From assembly GCA_963921935.1 (NCBI GenBank), contig OY998181.1, forward strand, positions 142,189,423 to 142,253,422: 64,000 nucleotides of DNA, written 5' to 3'. This document shows, piece by piece, positions 55,274 through 64,000 of this stretch. A program made the position numbers and the translations under genes. The notes beneath the pieces were generated by a model. That model saw only the letters and a list, made by a program, of their open reading frames with translations, had not been told where the DNA came from and ran no database searches. The stretch is from Galeruca laticollis (lineage: Eukaryota; Arthropoda; Insecta; Coleoptera; Chrysomelidae). Each line of letters opens with the position of its first letter. Within the stretch, counting starts at the first letter, position 1.

Positions 55274-55735
55274 ATGGAGTCGCGTGGTAAAAGGTTGGCG
55301 CAATTAGCAGTATTAGCACTACAGAAAAACAATGAGGAAGTTTTTTAAGCAGTCGTCCGGTTCTTTCTGAATTAGATGCATTTAGAAAACATTGGAAACG
55401 AATAACATTGAAGAGACTATTGTTTCGGAAAAATGTCAAGAGGGTGAACGTAAGTATCCTTGATTTTTTTGTCATCGTGAGATTCTACACGTTAAGTGTG
55501 CCTTATTTTAGATGAAAATATTGTTCAAACGCACCACGAAGATCATCAATACGAAATTACTTCTCAACCATATACTTCACAGCAGAGCACACCTGCCCAG
55601 AGCGCCGACATAGATTATAGGCAACAGCAAAATTTGATCCCTTTAATAACAATTGAAAATCTAAACAACCGTATGGCACCATACGGTTCAAATGAAAGTA
55701 TGTATCGAGAGTTACTGCTCGTCACTCGTGCCATG
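55274..55735 (+). pseudogene. Two-exon gene fragment of unknown family, cut by Harbinger H5
   Basis: An ATG at 55,274 opens MESRGKRLAQLAVLALQKN. After a frame change near 55,335 the sequence reads SELDAFRKHWKRITLKRLL and ends at a good donor (GTAAGT, 55,450). An acceptor (TTATTTTAG, ending 55,511) leads to DENIVQTHHEDHQYEITSQP and a Gln/Ser/Thr-rich stretch with LITIENLNNRMAPYGSNE. The frame then runs into the truncated H5 transposase. The style (basic N-terminus, then Gln/Ser-rich exon) resembles transposon accessory proteins, but no domain is recognised. Confidence 0.4.
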
Positions 55736-57646
55736 TCACATCTCGAGTCCGCCCTCTTTTATAGTTTTTATCGTTTCTCCAACTTCCAGGCGTAACCAAA
55801 CCATCTACTTCTGTATCCCTTGCCCCTGGTGGGCAATAAAGACTTGCAGAATTGCTTTTTCGCAAAAAGTTATGTAGGTGTATACAAGCCATAACAACTA
55901 GTTCAGGTTTGCCGGGTTTCAAAAGCATCGGTTTTTCTCAGCACACGAAACACGACATAATGCAAAAAGCATTTTCTACCACTCGTCCAGCTCGGCTCAG
56001 TCTATAATTGAAAATTCTTTGTTTTGAGCCTGTTTCAAAGGTTCCAGAGAATTGTTTCATTAAATTTTCATTTAGGGCAAAAGCTTCATCCCCTAATATT
56101 ACATAAGGAATAGGTTTTTGTTGACCGGGCAGGGCTTGTGGTGGCGGTACACTCAAATTTTTGTTTTGGAGTTGTTGATAGAAGTGTGTGCTCTTAAAAA
56201 CTCCTCCATCGGAAATCCTTCCTTGACAACCAACATCGGCGAACAGGAAGTTATAATTTGCATCGACTAGCGCAAATAACAAATGATTTGTAGTTAAAAT
56301 ACTTGCTTCCACTAATCTGGGGGCACTGTAGAACGACATGCTTTCCATCTTTTGCTCCGAAGCACTGAGGATAGTCCCACAAAGCTTCAAATTGTTTTGC
56401 AACATCCAACCATTCAGTTTCGCATTCTGGTATCTGAAAATAAATATATATTTGACTTTTTACATACTATGGAAACTTTAAAATATGTCATACATTTGGC
56501 CAAGCTAAACTGAAAAGTAAAAAAAGAAAATAACTTTTTTTCAGGTCTTAGGAGATTCGGAAAATGTAACAACTGACCAATCCAGTAACCAAGTAACAAT
56601 ATGTGATGAACCCGATACAGAAATTCCTTTGGTGGAGAACTTGAATACCGGCGAAGGCCAAGCCTCTACGGCCGATGGAACAAAAACCGATACTCCAATA
56701 AGAAGAGGTCCCACTAAACGAAAATGCCTACAAAAAATAACTTAAACGAGGATCCTAGTCTTGCAACAGCTTTTAACATCATGCAGTCGTGCGTCCAACA
56801 GCGTGACTCGTGCGATATTTATGGGGAACATGTGGCCATGAAATTACGCTCCTACAGCAAAACTACAAAAAACTTGCTACAACATCCTTTTAACAACATT
56901 CTTTTCAACGCTTACATGGGACACTATGATCAAGATGGTTCCTGCGGATTAAATTCCAGAACAAACAACTCGAGTGCTTTTTCTCCCCCTAGTTTCCGTT
57001 TGAGTAACCATCAGTCTCATTTTGATTCCGACAACACATGTTTTGTCTTCTCCCCTATATTCAGTAAATAACGAAAACAGCTACCAGATTGGGCCGTCAT
57101 CATCACAAACACGAGGATCAGAAAATACGAGTGAACCATTTATTGGGCAACCAATAACCATTGCAGAAAATGTTGTTAAATATTTTACAACTTTTCAACA
57201 CTCCGAATCGCAAGATTTTATACAACTTTAAAAAATTATGACCATTAGAGTCTTTATTAGTTTACTTTAGTTAAGATTATTAAGAATTTGAAATAGCTAT
57301 TCTTTTGATTACTATTCCTAAAACTTCATAAACCCAGCCTTAGTTTATTGTGTCTACTAAATTTGCTTGATCTGTAGTTAGCATCTATTTTATAAATTTC
57401 TGGAACAATTTTTGTTAAAAGAAAATCAAAATCTTCAGGTGTCATTCGAGTAAAGTTTTTAAATAAATTGCTTCTATCATTTGTTTGAATATCCTGAATA
57501 ATATTGAGTGATTCCCTGCTTTTTAAAAAATGTGACACCCAAAATCTTTTCTTCTTTTTTTTCACCTCTTTTTTCAATAATTGAGACATGATAATAATAA
57601 ATGATGCAGCACACACAGCCGGTTTGTTTCTTATTATTAAAGACAT
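55722..57646 (-). pseudogene. Harbinger DDE transposase of H5, broken
   Basis: Exon 1 (57,646 down to 57,326) has the N-terminus MSLIIRNKPAVCAASF, KKKKKRFWVSHFLKSRE and NFTRMTPEDFDFLL. It then ends early in unrelated residues, so its second half and donor are deleted. Exon 2 starts at 56,433 (acceptor TATTTTCAG) and contains GAKDGKHVV (first Asp, near 56,345), GCQGRISDGGVF, YVILGDEAFAL (second Asp) and GRVVENAFCIMS (Glu). Frame changes lie near 56,285 and 55,935, and the C-terminal piece ELVVMACIHLHNFLRKSN follows in another frame. Confidence 0.85.
56545..57230 (+). pseudogene. MADF protein last exon of H5, broken
   Basis: The exon follows TTTTTTTTCAG (ending 56,544) and reads VLGDSENVTTDQSSNQ. 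A frame change near 56,725 leads to NEDPSLATAFNIMQSC and the family block IYGEHVAMKLRSYSKTTK...NNILFNAYMG. Another change near 57,060 leads to a Ser-rich tail with ENVVKYFTTFQ ending at 57,230. It is closest to the last exon of H4, consistent with the shared ends. Confidence 0.8.
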
Positions 57647-57862
57647 GGTTCTTTAATTATTATTTATTATAAAATAAAATAATAATAACCTTCAACATTT
57701 AAAAAATGGAACCTTCACCAACTATGGGACAAATTGATTCAAACAATACTGTTTGTACAAATGTTTATCAGTGGGGACAACAATTTGGTAAATGTTTAAA
57801 AGCATTTACAAACATTTGCAAACGATGTTTGCGAATGATTTTTTGGTGAGTACCCGCCTTTA

Positions 57863-58420
57863 GAAACCGTAAGAAAACGTTTAAAACCGTTAAGAACGAG
57901 TCTAACAAGTGAGAAGGTCGCATCACGTGGAAATATTTTGAGGAAATGTCCATTGATGTGACCTTCAATTTAACTGAAACTAACAGCTCGTTAAACCGAC
58001 ATACAGAGGTTTCTTCCATTTCCGATGTATCTGGACCATCCAGGGTCGAGGATATGCCAGGACCATTACGATGTATACAAAATGTGAATGGTAACACAGA
58101 TCCCATAATAGGGTCAGGAAATGTTGCACCTCAAGAAGAGGAAGAAATTACACCCCAGTATCAGCAAACCCCAAAATGAAAAAGAAGTGACACCCAATTA
58201 AATGATTTCCGAAAAAACAGCTAGAAATAGAGAGAAAGAGAGAGAGAGAGAATAGAGCCACTATGAGAATAAGAGTAGCTATGGAAGCCAATGTTAACAT
58301 ACAAAGAGAAAGGAATAAAACTGAAAAGAAATATTTGTTAAATCAATTGATTTCTCAGTATTTCTAACAGTAAAGTTAGTTGAAAAATACAAAAAAAAAT
58401 TTAATAATGTCACAATAAAA

Positions 58421-58472
<52 letters not shown>

Positions 58473-59940
58473 AAACCATCTAAAGTTGGTAAGTCCAATT
58501 GAAGGTTACATAACTAAAAAAGGATATAGGTAATAAGTTTATTATTATGTTTTCGTTAGAGAATATTATAATGATTATTGATTTTGGGACACACTATATA
58601 GTATAGAGTAAGTCTAACAACATTTAAAAATGGAAAAGGCAAAGATTTAGAGGCAATAGCAAATTCGATATATCAGAATTATCTTTATAAACCTATACAA
58701 AAAGTTTAAATTTTAATACAATGTTTGCATATAGTGTAAATAATCATTGTATCTAAACAAATAAATCCTTAATTTTAATTGGTGAAGTGATAGATAGTAG
58801 CCGCGAATAAACATGTGACATTATCTTTACAATGACAGAAATAAAACAAAAATGTTTGTTGACAAAAAAATTGAAAAACGGCGTTGTTGAGGAGGATGAG
58901 ATGAAAAAGACAGCAGGGGAAGTCATGAAATTTGATTCTTTTTAAAAAATTGTAAATTAAAAAATGAAAAGTCAAAAATAAAAGCAGGATATTAATATAG
59001 TGAAGAAAACTAACCTGTGAGTGACATCCTATGTAATTTTAAACCAGAAAGTGGTAAGATATTTATCATATTTATTGACTGGAAATTATATCAATTACTA
59101 TACTTATTCCTACTAAAGAAAGGAACATTTCATTTTCCACTGAAGTGTATATAACATCTGTATGCAGATCTAATGTTATTTGTCCCATACAAAGACTTGG
59201 TGAACTTTATTTATATTATGAATCAGAATTAACCTACAAATGAACACTCATAAGTCGGCTGAATTTGCATTTATTTGTTAGTTGTATATTAAATAGTTTT
59301 AAGGGTTTTGTATAGTTAGATAGAATTGTTGAATTTAGTATTAAAAAGGGAAGCTTACCTTACTTAATATTCCAAAGAACACAATATTATTCCATATAGA
59401 AAAATAGATAACATAACCAACATTTAGGATTTAGAAACACATGTAGATATTGATGAAATTTCAATCAGTAGTAAGAGAGAGAGAACCTACCAACGATGAC
59501 GATCGTTGTCGAATGGAGCTGTAGAAATGTTTACTCGTAATACAAGGTCAGTACGATAAGTAATTCACTTAACACAAATAAATTTGAGAATAATAAAAAT
59601 AGTATTTATTGAATATTTACAAATAACATCTAAATGGTAATTAATATTGAGTTGCAGAGGAATACTGATAATTTTGAGGTGAGGTTTATAAAGTTTAATT
59701 TATATTATGACAATTTGCATTTGATATATTAAAATCATTCACACAAAATTTTTTATTTTAATGATAAATGTTACATTGAGGGAACCGCTACCTGAGAACA
59801 AGAATCTCAACCATAATTATAGCTAGCCGGATAAGAAAAATATAAAACATAATAAATATACAAGGAGATTCGTAAAAAAAAGGAAGGAGGTAAAATTTAA
59901 AATTATACATTAAAAGATAGAACATACATTAATAATAAAA
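57863..59940. other. AT-rich DNA with short repeats, possible LTR of the Gypsy element
   Basis: I see no supportable gene. A frame at 57,946-58,179 (MSIDVTFNLTETNSSLNRHT) has no recognisable domain. A GA-rich tract lies at about 58,228-58,252 and an AT dinucleotide run at 58,421-58,470. The right-hand part should contain the 5' LTR of the Gypsy element, since a primer-site-like sequence follows at 59,941, but its start could not be located. Confidence 0.4.
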
Positions 59941-59958
59941 TGGCACCCGAAACGTGAG
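59941..59958 (+). promoter_or_regulatory. Putative primer-binding site of the Gypsy element
   Basis: TGGCACCCGAAACGTGAG follows an A-rich stretch and precedes the gag ATG by about 250 bp. TGGCRCCC is the usual beginning of tRNA primer sites in LTR retrotransposons. A second, similar but weaker phrase (CGACCCCAACGTAAGGCTC) lies at about 60,003. Confidence 0.5.
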
Positions 59959-60187
59959 GCTCTTTTAAATTAATATAAATTAATAAATATATAATAAAAT
60001 AACGACCCCAACGTAAGGCTCTAAAAATAATTTGGCTCCTAACAAATTTAGCTCTGAAAATTCAATTGTACTCACCGAATCAGATAAACTATAAATTATT
60101 GAAATAATTATATTCATTAAAACATAAACGTAGAAAATAGAAATTAAAAACAAAAGAATAAAGACAATTTGACAAGAACATACAATA

Positions 60188-61947
60188 ATGCCAAATACAA
60201 GGAATAAAAAAGACAATACAAAGAAGGGAAACGAAGAACAATCTACATCAACCACAGAAGACATTGGAATGGAGATACCGGCACAACAACAACCAGGACA
60301 AGAAAAAGAAAAGGAGATGGAAAGCCTACATAATATGATAAGAAGCCTAATGATTAGTGTAAACGAAGGAAATGCAGAATTAAATAGAAAATTAGAAGCT
60401 GGTAATGCAGATTTGCACAAAAATATAGAAGAAATACAAAATGGAATGGCAGAATTAGAAAGAAACGTAAGAATAAATCTAGAAGAAAAATTTGAACAGT
60501 TAAAAAAGGAATTGGTACAAGATAGAGATGGATATAGAAGAAAATGGAGAACAAGATCGATGAGAAATTAGGACAAATGGGGGAAGTAATGGGAGGTATA
60601 GAAAATGAAATAAAAGGAAAATTTGACAGATTGGAAATGAACACTGAACTAAAGTTTCAAGGTTATGGTGAAAGAATTGAAAAAAATAAAGAAAAAATTG
60701 AGCAAATGGAAAATAGAATAATTCAAGAAATACAATTAGAAGAAAGTAGCAACAGAAACGAGAGAAATGAATATAAACGAAAACTGAAAGAAATGGAGGA
60801 TAATTTAAAAAAATTGGAAGACGACCAAGAAGAGAAAGAAAGAAGAATAAGAAGAGAATTGACAAGAATAACGGGGGAAACAAGAATAATTAATTGTGGA
60901 AGTAATAACAATATAAAATTTGATGGAGATTTTAAGAAAATACACCCTGTAACCTTTATCAAAATGCTGAGGAATAAATGGAGAAATGAATATGAAGTAG
61001 AGGAATTAAGAGAAATTATACGAGAACATTTAGAACACCATGCATTGGTTTGGTTTACAACCAAAGAAGAGGATATACAAGACTTAGATCAATTTGAAAG
61101 AAAATTTATTGACTATTTTGGGGGAAATAATGTACAATCTAAAATAAGAGAAAGATTATATTTTGGCAGATATGAAGAAAATAGAGGTAATTCACTGAAT
61201 ACCTATGTTTTTCAAATGTATGCTATGGTAATCCATTTGAATCCGCGACTTCAGGAAGAAGAGATTGTGTTGTATATGTCCAGACACTTCAAGGAACAAA
61301 TAAGAGAGACCATTGCTATTCAAAATATTAAAACAATAGACAGTTTATGTCGATATTTGCAAAGAATTGAGATAAGAGGAGAAAGAAACCTGAATGAAGC
61401 TCAACAGAATGGAGTAAGACAAAATGATTGGAATGATAGAAATTTAAATAATAATTATAGGAGAAATAGGAACATAAATCAAAATGAACCTACAAGAAGA
61501 AATAACAATTACAATAATCAGAGAAATGAAAATAGCAGAACTAATTGGAGGAATTATAGTTACAACAATAATTATTATAATAATGACAGATATGAATATA
61601 ACCAAGAAAGAAGAAATAATAATAATAACACTCACAACAACGGAAATAGAGACGAACGATTTAATCAAACTAACAATGTAAATAATAGACAAAGTAATAA
61701 CTACAATAATAATAGAAGACAGATAAACTACATAAGGTGTGGAAGAGAAAGAAACATATCTAGTAGTCTAGAAAGAGAAGATCGACATTCAGGAAGAAAC
61801 AATCAACATAGTTATACAAGAGGAGGTAGTGTTGATAGAGAAATTAGGAACGATAATAGACAGGAAATTATTGTCGAACAAGTACAACATATAGACAGGG
61901 ACAGGCACAAACAAGACGAACATACAAATGACGGACAGGATTTTTAA
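60188..61947 (+). pseudogene. gag: Ty3/Gypsy-type gag with long coiled coil
   Basis: Two overlapping frames (60,188-60,571 and 60,544-61,947) make one protein with a frame change near 60,540. The first 230 residues are dominated by Glu/Lys-rich heptads, a likely coiled coil. From about 60,920 a retrotransposon capsid domain appears (FDGDFKKIHPVTFIKML, HHALVWFTTKEED, FERKFIDYFGG, YVFQMYAMVIHLNP). The C-terminus is an extremely Asn/Arg-rich region of about 150 residues, where a zinc knuckle would normally stand; only one isolated Cys is seen. The Asn/Arg tail probably binds RNA. A single indel separates the two frames. Confidence 0.75.
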
Positions 61948-62007
61948 AATGTTGCTTTCTATATCAAAGTTTTGCATTATGTCACCCCAAAGAATTCATA
62001 AATTTAA

Positions 62008-62560
62008 ATGAGAAATCAGAAAAAGAAAATTTATATGGTTTATTGTATATTGAGGGAAAAATTAATGAAAACATTTCAAATTTTAATTGATACAGGAAGC
62101 GAAGCATCTTTAATTGATTTAAAATTAATAAATGAAAATAATAACTTAAAAGAAAGAGAAATAAAAATTCCTAAGGTAATGTTAACAGGTATAAATAATC
62201 GAAAACTGTGTGAGGTAAACAAATTGTATGATATAAATTTACAAGTGGAAGAAGCAATACTTAATTGTCAACTACTAGCTGTTCCAAACCTAGAAACAAG
62301 TATAATAATAGGAAACGATGTACTGGAAAAATATGAAGCAATAGTAAATTATGAAGAAAAGAAAATTCGGTTAAACGGAAAATGGGTACGATTGAATATG
62401 ATAGAGGAAGTAGAGGAGAAGATGATGAAGATAAGTCATGTTAAAAATGAAAAGTTGAAATATAAAGATGAAAAATTGAAGTATGAAAGGTTGAGCAAAC
62501 TTAAAATAGAAGAAAGAAGAAATAGAGGTAAAGAATTAATAGAAGATAGGAAAGACTCTT
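62008..62560 (+). pseudogene. pol: Ty3/Gypsy-type aspartic protease, pol truncated
   Basis: The frame reads FQILIDTGSEASLIDLK (active-site DTG near 62,090), then LLAVPNLETSIIIGNDVLEK, the typical retropepsin order. A charged, coiled stretch follows. The pol sequence ends near 62,560, where the DNA changes to an antisense Penelope-like fragment. Reverse transcriptase, RNase H and integrase are absent. The frame runs on to 62,634 only by reading through the foreign sequence. Confidence 0.75.
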
Positions 62561-62994
62561 TCATTCGCCTTTTACGAATCAGTAGAGTGCTGGGCGAAAT
62601 ATTCTTGGACCGGATCGCCACGGTGAGAATGTAAGTCGAACGCCGTAGAGGACCACAAGGTCTTGAACAGAAGTTGAAATTTACAATTAAGATGTACCTG
62701 TGTGTTGAGGCAGTTTTCTGAGTTAACATTCATTTCTCTGAGTATTTCTAGATCCTCAAGCAAGTCCATCTTTCTAAAGTTGTTCCTGGGAATGTTATGT
62801 AAGATTTTTGAGTTACGTGATGGAGAAAAGTTATGGTTATTGAACTTAATGTGGAAGCCGAAATTCGATGAAGTGGGTTTATTAAGATGTTCCTTAATTC
62901 TAGTACCTAAAGAACGAGTAGTCCTACCCACATAAGTAGATGGACAGGAATCACAAGTTATTAGCCACCGTAATTCTAATGTCACACTTTTCAT
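62560..62994 (-). pseudogene. Penelope-like element GIY-YIG endonuclease fragment
   Basis: On the minus strand the frame reads LITCDSCPSTYVGRTTRSLG with TRIKEHLNKPTSSNFGFHI and DLLEDLEILREM, which matches the GIY-YIG endonuclease domain at the C-terminus of Penelope-like reverse transcriptases. The paired Cys residues before the YVG motif and the Arg of TRIKEH are family features. The upstream polymerase is missing beyond about 62,965, so the fragment is 5'-truncated. A tail of about 60 residues follows the domain and ends near 62,572. Confidence 0.72.
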
Positions 62995-64000
62995 CTGTTT
63001 TCATTCAGTTTTTTTAATTTTGAGTGAATTTACATCATGTGAATTATAATTTTACACCCTTCCAATAGGGTATTTTAATGTTTTTATTCCAATGACTCAA
63101 TCATAACGATGATTCTGTCTTGAGTATTGTTTTTAATCAACTTGATGGCTTTGACAACTACTTTTTTAAATGACGTAAGTTCAACCTTTTTTAAATTGTT
63201 TTTTCAAAATTTCACAAGCTTTGTAATTTTTCATAGGACGGCTTTGATAATGGCTTAATAACAAACTGTAAATTCTGTCAATCACAAGTTCCAAATTTGA
63301 CTGGAATCCACGGTGTAGAATTTAGATCATTCTTCAATTTAATATCAAACAGGAATGTATATTATTACATAGTCGTGGAGAATAGTATATTGTGCAACAA
63401 GTGGGGAAAGTTCAACTTTTCACACGAGTGTGGAAGTTTGTGGCACGAGCCAAGGGCGAGTACTGCAAACACACGAGCGAGAAAAGTACTTTTACTTTAT
63501 ATTTTGCTTTTATGTTGTTGTGTTTAATGTATGTGAAAAAGTTAAATTACTTGGTTCTAGTTGCTTTATTAATTTAGGTTCGTAAATTTGATTTATTAGT
63601 TTATGACATATTTCCATGGAGGTTTTCCCATAAAGATTTGTGAATTGCAGTCAAAATTATGTTGTTTTTGAGTTGTATTCTGTGCAGACTAAAATATACA
63701 GTATGTCCCTGGATAGAGTTGACAAGAGGAAAATATTTCTTTTTGATTTCACAATAAAAGTCGCTCTTATAAAAAGGTCTGTTTGTTGAGAAAGTCACTC
63801 TAGTGATATCAAAGAATAGGTCAGATGTGCAGGGCAGCTCAATTTTTAGAAAATGTGACGTCAGCAAACAAAAAAATTCTATTTTTTTAAATGAATGTGA
63901 CTGGCAAATGGAGCAGATGAAACAAAAGTCGAAAATGGGAGTAAATTTTTTTGAGCAATAAACATTCTGAGACAATCCATCTAAAATTTGAAAGTATCCA
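62995..64000. other. Unassigned AT-rich DNA at the right edge
   Basis: No recognisable gene. A minus-strand frame at 63,601-63,975 (124 codons, Phe/Ile/Lys-rich) has no pattern that I recognise and may be chance. Confidence 0.35.

Larger units (their letters stand above)
55722..57859. mobile_element. PIF/Harbinger element H5, left-truncated
   Basis: The right end at 57,859 reads inward AGGCGGGTACTCACC and is followed by TTA (57,860-57,862). The left end and the MADF 5' exon are missing; the transposase C-terminus lies directly at the break. The order of the rest is DDE exon 2, MADF last exon, DDE exon 1. Its end motifs are shared with H4. Confidence 0.82.

Noticed and set aside
60354..61064. 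Long minus-strand frames rich in Phe/Leu/Ile opposite the Gypsy gag
   Set aside because: They are reverse readings of the Glu/Lys/Asn-rich gag sequence, whose A-rich codons leave few stops on the other strand.
63601..63975. Minus-strand 124-codon frame as part of the Penelope-like polymerase
   Set aside because: It lies upstream of the GIY-YIG fragment on the right strand, but I see no reverse transcriptase motif in it.

Overview
The window looks like AT-rich, intron-containing nuclear DNA of an insect with a large, repeat-laden genome; beetle or hemipteran is a guess, insect is the firmer call. The evidence is the mix of element families: PIF/Harbinger transposons carrying a MADF-domain gene, BEL/Pao and Ty3/Gypsy retrotransposons, piggyBac, hAT, FLYWCH-type MULE, a Penelope-like GIY-YIG fragment and an R2-like fragment. 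I could not recognise a single ordinary host gene. Almost every supportable coding region is a transposable-element gene or its remains.

Layout. 1-0.55 kb: right end of a Harbinger element (H0). 1.5-4.8 kb: complete Harbinger H1 with TAA duplication. 4.9-10.8 kb: broken BEL/Pao retrotransposon. 10.9-12.8 kb: decayed transposase-like gene ending in a YqaJ-like start, cut by truncated Harbinger H2 (12.84-14.5 kb). 14.7-16.6 kb: decayed C2H2/MULE gene. 16.6-20.9 kb: Harbinger H4. 20.9-25.1 kb: gene fragments and non-coding DNA. 25.1-26.5 kb: intact FLYWCH-MULE transposase. 27.8-28.2 kb: palindromic MITE. 28.3-33.3 kb: low-complexity and tandem repeats, and LTR-like DNA. 33.3-38.4 kb: intact piggyBac (PB-A) with thirteen copies of a 200-bp repeat in its leader intron, apparently sitting in an LTR. 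39.2-41.6 kb: decayed piggyBac (PB-B) sitting in a long inverted repeat. 43.3-45.9 kb: Myb/SANT pseudogene and R2-like fragment. 45.9-54.1 kb: three-level nest, hAT containing Harbinger H6 containing a Sola-like element, each with its own target duplication. 54.2-54.6 kb: Harbinger-type MITE. 55.7-57.9 kb: Harbinger H5. 60-62.6 kb: Gypsy gag and protease, fused tail-to-tail with a Penelope-like fragment.

Gene cooperation. The Harbinger copies all use one plan: a DDE transposase gene on the minus strand and a MADF DNA-binding gene on the plus strand. Where all four exon blocks survive (H1, H4, H6) the exons interlock in the order MADF 5' part, DDE exon 2, MADF 3' exon, DDE exon 1, so each gene's intron houses the other gene's last exon. 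H2 and H5 keep three of the four in the same order. Each family also has its own repeated palindromic motif near its ends. This interlocked antisense layout and the repeat-filled piggyBac intron are the most unusual structures here. Intact or nearly intact proteins are the H1 DDE transposase (346 residues), the FLYWCH-MULE transposase (464), the PB-A transposase (599) and the Sola-like transposase (736). The rest carry frameshifts, stops or deletions.
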